A stretch of 17,681 nucleotides of DNA from CAZXCQ01 sp964639275. Lineage in GTDB: Bacteria > Desulfobacterota > DSM-4660 > Desulfatiglandales > Desulfatiglandaceae. The stretch's first letter is position 1; each line of letters starts with the position of its first letter. The DNA lies in NCBI GenBank assembly GCA_964639275.1, contig CAZXCQ010000122.1, forward strand, positions 1 to 17,681. Reading direction: 5' to 3'. A program made the translations under genes and the position numbers. Shown here one piece after another: positions 7,701 to 16,274 of the stretch. A model generated the notes under the pieces. The model ran no database searches. It saw only the letters and a list, made by a program, of their open reading frames with translations, and had not been told where the DNA came from.

Positions 7701-8458
7701 TTCTTCTTCCTCTTCCACCTCTTGGTTCCGCGGATACTCTCTTCCTTGATGCCCAGATAAAACTCCTTGACGTCTTCGTTCTCCATCAACCCCCGGCAGG
7801 TATCCTCCATAACGATCCGGCCCAGTTCGAGGACATACCCGATGCGGGCCAGCGAAAGGGCCATCAGGGCGTTTTGCTCCACCAGGAGCATGGCCGTTCT
7901 TTGTTCCTTGTTGATTCGCCTGATGATCCCAAAGATCTCTTTCACCAGCAAAGGCGCCAGCCCCAGAGAGGGTTCGTCCAGGAGCTGGAGCCTTGGTCGG
8001 GCCATCAGGGCACGGGCAATGGCGAGCATCTGCTGCTCCCCGCCGCTCATGTTGCCTGCCAGCTGCGAGGCCCTGGCCTTGAGGATAGGGAAATAGCCGT
8101 GGACCGCCTCCAGGTCTTTTTGGGTGGCTGCGCGGTCTTTCCTTAGATAGGCACCCATCATGAGGTTTTCCCTGACTGTGAGGTCATGGAATATCTCCCT
8201 TCCCTCGGGGACATGGGAGATGCCCAGCCGGACAATCTTATCGGGGTCCATACGCTCTATTCTCTGCCCCATAAATTCTATGGTGCCTTTTTCCGGATCC
8301 ATAACACCCGATATGGTCTTGAGAATAGTGGTCTTTCCAGAACCGTTCGCCCCCAGGATGGTTACGATGTCCCCTTCTTCAACCTCCAGAGAGACCCCTT
8401 TGATCGCCATGATCGGGCCATAATAGGTCTCGATATTTCTAACCTGTAGTAAAGACAC
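7691..8458 (-). CDS. livF: ABC transporter ATP-binding protein LivF
   Basis: This 255-residue cytoplasmic ATPase is the LivF half of a Liv/HAAT importer. Walker A is GANGSGKT (36-43), the signature is MSGGEQQ, and Walker B is LQLLDEPS with the catalytic Glu present. The C-terminus ends in a highly basic tail (KRWKRKKKWR) beyond the usual family end, just where the ligase gene begins; the tail may simply reflect the overlap. The start is GTG at 8458, overlapping livG by 20 bp, with GGGGGAGG unusually close upstream. Confidence 0.94.
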   Translation of the reverse strand: MSLLQVRNIETYYGPIMAIKGVSLEVEEGDIVTILGANGSGKTTILKTISGVMDPEKGTIEFMGQRIERMDPDKIVRLGISHVPEGREIFHDLTVRENLMMGAYLRKDRAATQKDLEAVHGYFPILKARASQLAGNMSGGEQQMLAIARALMARPRLQLLDEPSLGLAPLLVKEIFGIIRRINKEQRTAMLLVEQNALMALSLARIGYVLELGRIVMEDTCRGLMENEDVKEFYLGIKEESIRGTKRWKRKKKWR

Positions 8459-9218
8459 CTTCCTCCCCCAGATAGGCCTTCCTCACCTCGGGGTGCCTCA
8501 GGACATCGCCGGGACTCCCATTGGCCAGGACAACGCCAAAGTTGAGGGCCAGCACCCGATCTGAGATCTCCTTTACCAGCCGCATATTATGTTCCACCAG
8601 GAGGATCGTGATGCCCAACTCCTCTTTGATATCGGTAATCCAGAAGCTCAGGTCCTCCATCTCTTCCATATTCATGCCCGAGGAGGGCTCATCCAGAAGG
8701 AGGAGTTCCGGTTCCATGGCCAGGGCCCTTCCCAGTTCAACGGTCTTCTGAACACCATATGGAAGACCGGCCACCAGTTGGTGACGGTATGCCTGAAGGT
8801 CCAGAAAATCGATGACCTCCTCTGCCTTCTCCCGACTCTTGATCTCTTGTCTCCGCACCGATCCGGTGAAAAGCGACTCAACCAGCAGGTTTGACCGGCG
8901 ATGACGGTGCCGGCCCAGGAGGAGATTGTCGATAACGGTAGTGTTTTTGAAGAGTTCAATATTCTGAAAGGTACGGGAGATGCCCAGTTCGGCCACCACG
9001 TGGGGGCTCACCCTGGCAATGTCCTTGCCCTTGAAGATAAACGCCCCTTCATCCAGATTATAATAGCGATTGATACAGTTGAATATGGTGGTCTTGCCCG
9101 CGCCGTTCGGCCCGATAATCGAAAATACCTCCCCCCTGTTCACCCCAAAGCTCACCCCATCGAGCGCCCTCAGCCCGCCAAAGCTGATGGAGATTTTTTG
9201 CGCCTCAAAAAATGCCAT
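8439..9218 (-). CDS. livG: ABC transporter ATP-binding protein LivG
   Basis: This 259-residue ATPase partners LivF. Walker A is GPNGAGKTT (36-44), Walker B is LLLLDEPSSGMN, and the H-loop lies in LLVEHNM. The signature region reads LPYGVQKTVELGRALA, a LivG-type variant of LSGGQ. Its ATG directly abuts the livM stop (TAGATG), so the two are likely translationally coupled. Confidence 0.95.
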   Translation of the reverse strand: MAFFEAQKISISFGGLRALDGVSFGVNRGEVFSIIGPNGAGKTTIFNCINRYYNLDEGAFIFKGKDIARVSPHVVAELGISRTFQNIELFKNTTVIDNLLLGRHRHRRSNLLVESLFTGSVRRQEIKSREKAEEVIDFLDLQAYRHQLVAGLPYGVQKTVELGRALAMEPELLLLDEPSSGMNMEEMEDLSFWITDIKEELGITILLVEHNMRLVKEISDRVLALNFGVVLANGSPGDVLRHPEVRKAYLGEEGVFTTG

Positions 9219-10292
9219 CTAGTGCCTTTCTGCCTTTAAGTACTTTTTCTCTCGTCTAAAGGTATCTTTTTTATAAATGGGAAACATCTCAAAGTAGAAT
9301 TTTGTCTTCCGCCATCTCCCGTAAATACCCATAGGTTCAAGGAGGATAAACAAGATGATCATCAGGCCGTACAGTGCCGCTTCAAGCCCGGTCTGGTCCG
9401 CCAGATATCTGGGCATGTAGTCCTTGGTCATGATGATCAGCTGGGGCAGGAATATAATAAAGCCGGCGCCAAAAACCGCGCCGTGGAGACTGCCGAGACC
9501 ACCGATGATGATCATGGCCAGAAATTCTATGGAGACAAGGATGGTAAAGCTCTCGGGGTTTATAAAGGTGAGTTTATGGGCATAAAGACCACCGGCAACG
9601 CCGGTAAAAAAGGCGCTGATTGCAAAGGCCATGGTCTTATACTTCGCCATGCTGACACCCATGGCCTGGGCAGCGACCTCGCTGTCCCTGATGGCGATCA
9701 GCGCCCTCCCGGTGGGGGAGCGGAGGATATTCCTTGCAGCAAGAATAGTGAGGATCAGGACGGTAAGCGTCAGATAATAATAACTCGTCTCTGTCTCAAA
9801 GACCACAGGACCAATCGATGGGGGATCAACCATCATGCCCATGTTACCCTTGGTGAGGCTTTCCCATCGGACCAGGATCTCGTCCACGATGAAGCCAAAC
9901 CCCATGGTCGCAATGGCAAGATAGAGCCCGGAGAGCCGGAGGGCGGGGAGCCCGATAAATATCCCCACAAAACCCGAGATCAGACCCGCAAGAGGAAGGG
10001 CCAGGACAAAAGGGACCCCGTTGGAAGAGAGGATGGCGGAGGTATATGCCCCGATGCCAAAAAAGGCGGCATGGCCTATTGAGACCTGTCCGGTGTAGCC
10101 CGTAAGGAGCATCAGGCCCACCGTGGCAACCGAATACATACAGATAAAGGTGAGCTGCGAGGTAAAATAATCATCCAATACGGTGGGTGCCAGAAAGGCC
10201 CCGATGACCAGCGCCAGGTACCAGAAAAAGGTGCTGGGGTATCTAAACAGCCGGATGTCCTGGTAGTAGTCCGTTTTCATCAGAAAGCGCAT
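9219..10292 (-). CDS. livM: ABC transporter permease LivM
   Basis: This 357-residue inner-membrane permease has many hydrophobic helices and the family signature region GYTGQVSIGHAAFFGIGAYT in the N-terminal half, followed by IGLPALRLSGLYLAIATMG. A basic C-terminal tail follows the last helix. ATG 10292 is chosen because it lies 5 bases after the livH stop with AGAAGGTG upstream. An earlier in-frame start at 10325 would overlap livH, and ATG 10280 has no clear ribosome binding site. LivM and LivH form the membrane channel. Confidence 0.92.
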   Translation of the reverse strand: MRFLMKTDYYQDIRLFRYPSTFFWYLALVIGAFLAPTVLDDYFTSQLTFICMYSVATVGLMLLTGYTGQVSIGHAAFFGIGAYTSAILSSNGVPFVLALPLAGLISGFVGIFIGLPALRLSGLYLAIATMGFGFIVDEILVRWESLTKGNMGMMVDPPSIGPVVFETETSYYYLTLTVLILTILAARNILRSPTGRALIAIRDSEVAAQAMGVSMAKYKTMAFAISAFFTGVAGGLYAHKLTFINPESFTILVSIEFLAMIIIGGLGSLHGAVFGAGFIIFLPQLIIMTKDYMPRYLADQTGLEAALYGLMIILFILLEPMGIYGRWRKTKFYFEMFPIYKKDTFRREKKYLKAERH

Positions 10293-10296
10293 GCCC

Positions 10297-11184
10297 TTAC
10301 ACCTTCTTCTTCTGCTGAATCCCAAACAGCCCTTCCGGCCGGACGATCAGGACCAGGATGAGAATAATATATGCAGCGATATCTTTCCACCCGACCGGCA
10401 GATACACACCCGCCAGGCTCTCGGTGATACCGATGATCAGACCCCCCACGATGGCGCCCGGGATGCTCCCGAATCCGCCCAGGACCGCCGCTGGGAAGGC
10501 CTTTAAACCGATGAAGCCCATATTCATGTGAACAAAGGTGATGGGGGAGAGGAGGACCCCGGCAAAGCCCCCCAGGGCCGCACTGATGGTCCACGTGAGG
10601 GAAAACACCCTGTTTACGCTGATGCCCATATACGCCGCGGCAAGTTGATTCTGGGATGCTGCCCGCATGGCCACACCCATTCGGGTAAACCGGAAGAATG
10701 CAAACAGGATCAGAATCAAGGCCCCGGTCATCAGGATAATGGCCAGCTGCTCCCACGACAGGACCAGCTCACCATATCGAACCACCTTGTCCGTAAACGG
10801 CGTTTTGAACCCATAGGTGTCTGTCCCCCAACCCGGAACGATGCTGACACTGCTCCTGACAAAGTAGCCCAGGCCGATGGTGAGCATGACAATGGCAAAG
10901 ACCGGTTCCCCGATCAGGGAGCGCAGCACGGTCCGCTCCAGTATCATCCCAAAGACCCCCAGTAGCACGGTCGCCAACAGCAGGGCGATCCAATATGAAA
11001 GCCCCAGGTAATTGATAAGGGTGAGGGCAATAAATGCCCCGAGCACCATCATCTCGCCCTGGGCAAAGTTGATCACCTCTGTTGCCTTGAAGATCAGGAC
11101 AAACCCGAGGGCCACCAGCCCATAAATGCAACCGATGGAGACCCCGCTGAGAATGGTCTGAAGGATCTCATTGATGGATTCCAT
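10297..11184 (-). CDS. livH: ABC transporter permease LivH
   Basis: This 295-residue permease has the LivH hallmarks GVSIGCIYGLVALGFVLIFK near the N-terminus, INFAQGEMMVLGAF, and later AVLGGFGSIPGAIVGGLIIG. It is the first gene of the transporter block. GAGGA lies about 11 bases before the ATG, and the promoter and operator candidate at 11242-11280 lies upstream. Confidence 0.94.
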   Translation of the reverse strand: MESINEILQTILSGVSIGCIYGLVALGFVLIFKATEVINFAQGEMMVLGAFIALTLINYLGLSYWIALLLATVLLGVFGMILERTVLRSLIGEPVFAIVMLTIGLGYFVRSSVSIVPGWGTDTYGFKTPFTDKVVRYGELVLSWEQLAIILMTGALILILFAFFRFTRMGVAMRAASQNQLAAAYMGISVNRVFSLTWTISAALGGFAGVLLSPITFVHMNMGFIGLKAFPAAVLGGFGSIPGAIVGGLIIGITESLAGVYLPVGWKDIAAYIILILVLIVRPEGLFGIQQKKKV

Positions 11185-11241
11185 AGGCAGGTCGTTCCTC
11201 TAAACTGTCATCGATCTGGCTAATGGCAGGGAGACACTTTA

Positions 11242-11280
11242 ATGAACACCGTTCATAATGAAATGTTTCAAAAGCATCAA
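11242..11280 (-). promoter_or_regulatory. Candidate promoter overlapped by a TetR-like operator before livH
   Basis: On the minus strand TTGATG (11280-11275) and TATGAA (11257-11252) are separated by 17 bp, a fair sigma-70 match. The -10 overlaps a perfect inverted repeat ATGAAC-ACC-GTTCAT (11242-11256, read on the plus strand). Such short-spaced palindromes are typical of TetR-family repressors of acyl-CoA metabolism. No regulator gene is in the window. The site is about 60 bp upstream of livH. Confidence 0.55.
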
Positions 11281-11324
11281 GCAAAAAATATTGGCATGGG
11301 TAATGTTATGTGGCAAGGCTTGCT

Positions 11325-11348
11325 TCTCCGGCAAACGCGGGCCGGAGA
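11325..11348 (-). terminator. Possible hairpin terminator after the acyl-CoA dehydrogenase
   Basis: TCTCCGGC and GCCGGAGA form a perfect 8-bp stem around an 8-base loop, 12 bp past the dehydrogenase stop. No T-run follows on the minus strand, so it may be a weak or factor-dependent terminator or an RNA-stabilising hairpin. A small odd palindrome, GCAAGGCTTGC, follows at 11313-11323. Confidence 0.4.
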
Positions 11349-11359
11349 GGATAGAACGG

Positions 11360-12505
11360 CTATAGCCCGATCATTTTTCCGATCACCTCCTTCATAATCT
11401 CGGTGGTCCCGCCCCCGATGGTGGCCAACCGCGCATCCCTGAAGGCCCTTTCAATGCCATATTCTCTCATGTATCCGTAACCACCATGGAGCTGGATGCA
11501 CTGGTTGATCACCTTGACGGCCATCTCTGTGGAAAGGATCTTGGCAATGGAGACCTCCTTGGCAGGGTTTCTGTCCTGATCGAACAGCCAGCAGCAATGG
11601 TAGACATAGTGTCTGGCCGCCTCTATATCACAAAGCATGTCCACGATCTTGTGGCGGGTGACCTGGAACTTAGCGAGCGGCCTTCCAAAGACCTCCCGCT
11701 GCTTGACATACTCCATTGTCCTTTCAAGGACAAGAGCCGCACCGGCAACGGCGGTAATAGCCGCCACGAGGCGTTCCCCCTGAAAATTGATCATCACCTC
11801 GAGAAACCCTGCATTCTCTTCCCCCAGCAGCCTGTCCTTTGGAACGCGCACATCTTCGAAGACCAGCTCCGTTGTATCGGATGGGTGCATGCCCATCTTT
11901 TCCAGCTTTCTGTTGACGTGGAAGCCTGGAAGATGGGTGTCCAGCAGAAAAAGGCTTATGCCGTCATATCCCTTTGTCGAATCGGTCTTGGCCGCCAGGG
12001 TGATGACATCGGCCCTGGCCCCATTGGTGATGAACGTCTTTGTGCCGTTGATCACATAGTAATCTCCGTCCCTTTTTGCCGTTGTCCTTATGGCCGCCAC
12101 ATCCGAACCGGCGTTCGGTTCGGTGACGCCGATGGCGCAGATCTTATCCCCTTTGATTATGGGAACAAGGTATTCCTCTTTCTGCTCCTTTGTTCCCAGG
12201 ATGTTGATAGGGGGGGAACCCATATCGCTCTGGACCAGCAGGGCCATGTTCACCCCCCCGCAGCCCGACCTCGGCAGTTCCTCGCAATAGACCACCTTAT
12301 AGAAATAGTCGCATCCTGATCCACCGACCTCCTCGGGGTAGGTAATCCCTATAAACCCCATCTCACCCGCCCGCTTGAACACCCAGTTCGGAAAGTCCTT
12401 CTGTTCCTCCCATTCCTCGGCATGAGGGGCAAGCTCGGTCTCCATAAACCGTCTCACCGTCTTTCTAAAGATCTCGTGATCCTCATTGAACCAGGGCGTC
12501 TTCAT
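11360..12505 (-). CDS. Acyl-CoA dehydrogenase, isovaleryl/long-chain type
   Basis: This 381-residue flavoprotein has the normal family length. It carries GVTEPNAGSDVA (126-137) in the FAD/substrate domain, QREVFGRPLAKFQ in the C-terminal helical domain, and LHGGYGYMREYGIERAFRDA near the end. The position of the usual catalytic Glu is G in IGGGTTEI, as in isovaleryl- and long-chain enzymes, and FQGERLV supplies E244 as the likely base instead. AGGAGG lies 11 bases before ATG 12505. It lies between the ligase at 12837-14354 and the liv operon, 175 bp upstream of livH and probably a separate unit. The substrate could be a branched or long acyl-CoA. Confidence 0.93.
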   Translation of the reverse strand: MKTPWFNEDHEIFRKTVRRFMETELAPHAEEWEEQKDFPNWVFKRAGEMGFIGITYPEEVGGSGCDYFYKVVYCEELPRSGCGGVNMALLVQSDMGSPPINILGTKEQKEEYLVPIIKGDKICAIGVTEPNAGSDVAAIRTTAKRDGDYYVINGTKTFITNGARADVITLAAKTDSTKGYDGISLFLLDTHLPGFHVNRKLEKMGMHPSDTTELVFEDVRVPKDRLLGEENAGFLEVMINFQGERLVAAITAVAGAALVLERTMEYVKQREVFGRPLAKFQVTRHKIVDMLCDIEAARHYVYHCCWLFDQDRNPAKEVSIAKILSTEMAVKVINQCIQLHGGYGYMREYGIERAFRDARLATIGGGTTEIMKEVIGKMIGL

Positions 12506-12562
12506 ATTTCGCTCTACCTCCTAATCTCTTAAAACAAGTGAGTCCAAAGCTCTTCTAACCCA

Positions 12563-12590
12563 TTGATACTTATGATATTATGTCGTTCAA
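12563..12590 (-). promoter_or_regulatory. Weak promoter candidate before the acyl-CoA dehydrogenase
   Basis: On the minus strand TTGAAC (12590-12585) and TATCAA (12568-12563) are 16 bp apart, about 60 bp upstream of the start. It directly abuts the edge of repeat copy 1. The match is modest. Confidence 0.25.
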
Positions 12591-12591
12591 A

Positions 12592-12716
12592 ACGTCATTC
12601 CGGCGAAAGCCGGAATCCAGTGTTCTCAACCACTTATAGAAGCCCTTGACCCCGTTTACCGGATCCAGTCCGGCACAAGCTTCAACGGGGTGACGACTTT
12701 TTATGAGTCCATCAAG
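12592..12716. repeat. Structured dispersed repeat, copy 1
   Basis: This copy has a hairpin ATTCCGGC-GAAA-GCCGGAAT, a spacer, then a second nested hairpin: an 8-bp outer stem ACCCCGTT/AACGGGGT with CCGGA/TCCGG inside. The outermost CGTCA and TGACG are also complementary. Homology to copy 2 (16275-16397), in the same orientation, extends to about CCATCAA. The element fills most of the 331-bp gap downstream of the ligase and could act as a bidirectional transcription barrier. It resembles REP/MITE-type elements; no coding potential is seen. Confidence 0.85.
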
Positions 12717-12735
12717 TTTCAAGTTTCGAGTTTCA
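12715..12735. repeat. Heptamer tandem repeat AGTTTCR
   Basis: AGTTTCA, AGTTTCG and AGTTTCA follow without gaps, starting at the edge of repeat copy 1. Confidence 0.6.
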
Positions 12736-12808
12736 AATATCTTTGGCTAGCTCTCAAAAATTCTTGGCTCCCGACCCTGTATGTTCCTGTATCTTTCTGT
12801 GTTTCAAT

Positions 12809-12836
12809 CCCCATTCCCCATTCCGCATTCCGCAAT
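12809..12836. repeat. Heptamer tandem repeat, CCSCATT family
   Basis: The four 7-mers CCCCATT, CCCCATT, CCGCATT and CCGCAAT end exactly at the ligase stop codon. Between this array and 12736 there is no recognisable gene. Confidence 0.75.
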
Positions 12837-14354
12837 CTAACTTGCCCAATTTCTGAGTTTCCTCTTCTCCACCTTTCCTACCAGGGTCCTGGGGAGGGAA
12901 TCAACAAATTTGACGCGAGATGGGATCTTGAACTTGGTCATCCTTGACTGTGCGAAGTTGATCACTTCCACTTCGGAGATCTCGTGTCCGGAACGGCGGA
13001 CGACAAATGCCATGATCCCTTCTCCATATTTCTCATCCGGAATACCGATGACCGCCACCTCTTTAATGGCAGGGTGTTCTTCAAGGTATCCCTCGATCTC
13101 GCTCGGATAGATATTATAGCCGCCCTTTATGATCATGTCCTTCATCCGGTCGGTAATGAAAAGACAGCCCTCATCATCGAGATATCCCACGTCACCGGTA
13201 TGGAGCCATCCCCCTCGCAGCACGGTCGCTGTATCCTCGGGCCTCTTGTAATACCCCTTCATCACATTCGGCCCTTTGACCACGATCTCTCCCTGCTCCC
13301 GGTGAGGGAGTTCCCGGTCCTCGCCATCAAAGATCTTGACCTTTACGCCGGGCAGGGGGACACCACACGACCCCTTCTTAAAGGGCATGCTCGGCCGGCA
13401 AAGGGCCACGGCCGGTGAGGCCTCGGTAAGGCCATAGCCTTCATACATCTTGCAGTTGAATCTATTGGTAAAGGCCTTGTACAGTTCCTCGGTAACGGGT
13501 GCTGCGCTGATGGTGCACCGTTCCAGGGAACTGGTGTCGTACTTTTCTGCCGCGGGGTGGTTCACGAGGATCTGGTACATGGTGGGGACACCGATAAAGT
13601 TATTGACCCGGTAGGTTTCGATGAGCCTGAAGATCTCTTCCGGGTCGAACCAGCGCATGAGGACCCCATAGGAATCCCTGTATGGGGAGAGGTTACCCGC
13701 GTTCATGGCCACCACCCCGAAGGAATGGGCCAGGGGAAGGCAAAGGAGTGAGATGGAGGCCTTTTTCCACTCATTGGCCTCCCAGGCCCCGACGGCGTTG
13801 GTGTAAAGGTTATGGTGGGTCAACATGACCCCCTTGGGTCTACCGGTCGTGCCGGACGTGTAGATCATCAGGGCTACATCGTCTTCAGCCATATCTTCGA
13901 TTCTCGCATCGACAGGGCTTTTTTCGAGGAGACCGTGAAAGTCTACCTGATCCCCACCGTCTTCCCCCCCAAGGACGATAAGCCTCTTTATCCGGGTGTC
14001 CTGTGAAATGGCCTTTTCAACATTGGGCAAGAGGTCCTTGCTGGTGATGAGGACCCTGGCATCGGAGTGTTCAAAGATATAATGCATCTCATCCGGACCC
14101 AGAAGAAACATCACCGGGATGATCACCGCCCCGATCCGCCAGATCCCCTGAAAACAGGCAAACACCTCAGGCGAATTCGGGAGGCATACCGCCACATGGT
14201 CCCCCCGTCCGAGCCCCAGGGACTTGAGCCCGCCCGCCATGCGGCGACCCATCTCGCTGAGCCGCACGTTGGTGAACTCTTCCCCTTCAAAGACAATCGA
14301 AACCTTCTCACCCAGTTTTTCAAAGTTCCTCTTTGCAAGGTTTACGAGATTCAC
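12837..14354 (-). CDS. Acyl-CoA synthetase (AMP-forming), medium/long-chain or aryl acid type
   Basis: This 505-residue class I adenylate-forming ligase has the P-loop YTSGTTGRPKG (165-175), YEGYGLTEASP (304-314), GWLHTGDVGYLDDEG (382-396), TDRMKDMIIKGGYNIYPSEIE (401-421), and the catalytic Lys K494 in LVGKVEKRKL. Its length and motifs fit FadD/MenE-like ligases; the acid cannot be named from sequence. The start is GTG at 14354 with AGGAGC 6 bases upstream. It lies 145 bp downstream of nnr, and that gap holds no gene. It provides a second ligase besides the one inside the liv operon. Confidence 0.92.
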   Translation of the reverse strand: MNLVNLAKRNFEKLGEKVSIVFEGEEFTNVRLSEMGRRMAGGLKSLGLGRGDHVAVCLPNSPEVFACFQGIWRIGAVIIPVMFLLGPDEMHYIFEHSDARVLITSKDLLPNVEKAISQDTRIKRLIVLGGEDGGDQVDFHGLLEKSPVDARIEDMAEDDVALMIYTSGTTGRPKGVMLTHHNLYTNAVGAWEANEWKKASISLLCLPLAHSFGVVAMNAGNLSPYRDSYGVLMRWFDPEEIFRLIETYRVNNFIGVPTMYQILVNHPAAEKYDTSSLERCTISAAPVTEELYKAFTNRFNCKMYEGYGLTEASPAVALCRPSMPFKKGSCGVPLPGVKVKIFDGEDRELPHREQGEIVVKGPNVMKGYYKRPEDTATVLRGGWLHTGDVGYLDDEGCLFITDRMKDMIIKGGYNIYPSEIEGYLEEHPAIKEVAVIGIPDEKYGEGIMAFVVRRSGHEISEVEVINFAQSRMTKFKIPSRVKFVDSLPRTLVGKVEKRKLRNWAS

Positions 14355-14499
14355 CCTGAGCTCCTGTCAAGAAATTTCATCTACCACCTTTGATACCCGC
14401 CTCTTTTCCTCACGCCTTGAGCCCTGCGCCTGGATGCAGGGACAACTTTCTCAGGATGGCACAAACGAAATAATTGGCGTTTACGGAATCTCCTGAGCA

Positions 14500-16074
14500 T
14501 TAAACGACCCGCGCCCCTGCATAACGGTCTTTTAAGCGCTGGTCAAGCCCTTCCCTGTCCATTTTTGTGGCCATGGGCAGAAAATCGAGGATGTCCTGTG
14601 CGGTTATCCCGTCCTCGCCTCTATCTTCGGCTGCCAGATCCCCTGCAAGCCCGTGGATGAACACACCCTTTGCAACCGCCTCCTCAACGGATAGTCCCAG
14701 TCCCAACATGGCAGCAATGGTTCCGGTCAGGACATCCCCCGACCCTGCTGTGGCCATGCCCGAATTCCCGCTGGTGTTTATGACGACCCGCTGGTCGGGA
14801 TACCCGATCAGCGAGTGGGCCCCCTTCAAGACGATAATCGCGTTCAACTCCCTGGCGGTTCGCTGAAGGACATCGACCTTGTTTTCATCAATATCCGGGA
14901 CACCCATCCCGGTAATCCTCGACATCTCCCCGAGATGGGGGGTCAGGATGGTCTCTGCCGCTCTTTGTTTTATGATATCAAGGGACCTGCTCACCGCTGT
15001 GATGCCGTCACCGTCGATGAGCAAGGGCGTCCTGATCTCCACCGCCAGCTCCCTTACAAGCTGCTGGGTTTCTTCATCCAACGACAGGCCCGGTCCCAGA
15101 ACGACCATGTCCATACTCTCTGATAGCTCGAGTAGCGGGCCTTTGTTTTCGATGGATATACTGCCATTGGGCGTCTCTTTCTGCGGGATAAAAACGATCT
15201 CGTTCCCCTTATTGGCAATAAAGGGAGTGATTGAGGCCGGGGAGGCCAGCCTGGAATACCCGCCTCCGGCCTTGAGAAAAGAGAGGGCAGCAAAATAGGG
15301 CGCCCCAAAGTAGCCGGAGGCCCCAGCTATGAACAAGGCCTGGCCAAAACTCCCCTTATGCCCATCTCTATCCCTGGCAGGAAGCGGCACCGGATGATTG
15401 ATCCCCACCCTCAGATCTTCACTGTCATAGAGCGAGGGTGGAAAGGATATGTGGGTGACATATAGCCTCCCGCATCGATCGTGTCCAGGATAAAGCAGAT
15501 TTCCTATCTTGGGGAGGCCAAAGGTCACCGTGTAATCCGCCCTGACAGCCACCCCCCTTATCTTTCCCGTGTCGCCCGAGACCCCGGAAGGAATGTCCGC
15601 GCTAAATACGGTCTTTCCACTCCCGTTGATCAGTTCGATGACCTCCCTGTAGAGGCCGCCGACATCCCGCATCAGGCCCGTCCCAAAGATGGCGTCCACA
15701 ATGGCATCCGAGTGGACGACATCACTCCGAATGTCTTCCACGGATTCGACCTCTTTGATCTCCATGGGGAGGCGCAAGGCTATCTCAAGATTCGTCTTTG
15801 CCGCCCCCCGGTATTTCCCCCGGTCTCCCAGGATAAAGACCTTGACATCCCCGCCATTTGAAAGGAGCTTCCTTGCCACAACAAGGCCGTCACCGCCATT
15901 ATTCCCGATCCCGCAAAAGACAATAAATCGCTTGCCCTTTACGCCGACTTTATTCCGGATGACAAAATAGACCGCCTCACCGGCGTTCTCCATCAGAAGC
16001 TCTTCGGATATACTGAATCGCTCAATGGCAGTCCTGTCCATTTCCCTCATCTCAGCGACGGTGCTTACCTTCAT
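14500..16074 (-). CDS. nnr: Bifunctional NAD(P)H-hydrate epimerase / ADP-dependent NAD(P)HX dehydratase
   Basis: This 524-residue repair enzyme converts damaged NAD(P)H hydrates back to NAD(P)H. The N-terminal YjeF_N epimerase domain (about 1-215) has CGIGNNGGDGLVVARKL (54-70) and DIPSGVSGDTG. The C-terminal ribokinase-like dehydratase domain (about 225-505) has GHKGSFGQALFIAG (238-251), LTPHLGEMSRI (377-387) and AGSGDVLTG (443-451) with catalytic D447. Length and order match the bacterial fused form. ATG 16074 is chosen because GAGGGGGG lies about 8 bases upstream; the in-frame ATG at 16092 lacks a site. It is the first gene of the minus-strand series and is divergent from the protease/restriction pair. 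A housekeeping role is likely, not one tied to acyl-CoA metabolism. Confidence 0.95.
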   Translation of the reverse strand: MKVSTVAEMREMDRTAIERFSISEELLMENAGEAVYFVIRNKVGVKGKRFIVFCGIGNNGGDGLVVARKLLSNGGDVKVFILGDRGKYRGAAKTNLEIALRLPMEIKEVESVEDIRSDVVHSDAIVDAIFGTGLMRDVGGLYREVIELINGSGKTVFSADIPSGVSGDTGKIRGVAVRADYTVTFGLPKIGNLLYPGHDRCGRLYVTHISFPPSLYDSEDLRVGINHPVPLPARDRDGHKGSFGQALFIAGASGYFGAPYFAALSFLKAGGGYSRLASPASITPFIANKGNEIVFIPQKETPNGSISIENKGPLLELSESMDMVVLGPGLSLDEETQQLVRELAVEIRTPLLIDGDGITAVSRSLDIIKQRAAETILTPHLGEMSRITGMGVPDIDENKVDVLQRTARELNAIIVLKGAHSLIGYPDQRVVINTSGNSGMATAGSGDVLTGTIAAMLGLGLSVEEAVAKGVFIHGLAGDLAAEDRGEDGITAQDILDFLPMATKMDREGLDQRLKDRYAGARVV

Positions 16075-16274
16075 CTTGTATTCCCCCCTCATTCTCGACC
16101 GGCGCGGGTCCGGCCTCTCGCATTGACAGAAAGAGGCCCCCAGTTTATCTAAACCTTTAAAAAATTCCAGGAAAATATCTGGCGGCGACAGGCCCGGCCG
16201 ATCCCTTTGGTATCATCCCTACCCATTTTTCCCTATTTTGATTAAATCGTAAAAAGTCGAAAATCATCTCTTTC
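16075..16274. other. Intergenic, no gene seen
   Basis: This is the left part of the 441-bp divergent gap (16075-16515) and presumably holds the nnr promoter. No convincing promoter pair, RNA gene or further repeat was recognised before repeat copy 2. Confidence 0.6.

Noticed and set aside
11486..12319. Open frame of 277 codons on the plus strand antisense to the second acyl-CoA dehydrogenase
   Set aside because: It mirrors the coding strand of a complete dehydrogenase and has no recognisable domain or ribosome binding site.
14422..14441. Hairpin CCCTGC/GCAGGG between nnr and the ligase as a terminator
   Set aside because: The stem is only 6 bp and no T-run follows on the minus strand.
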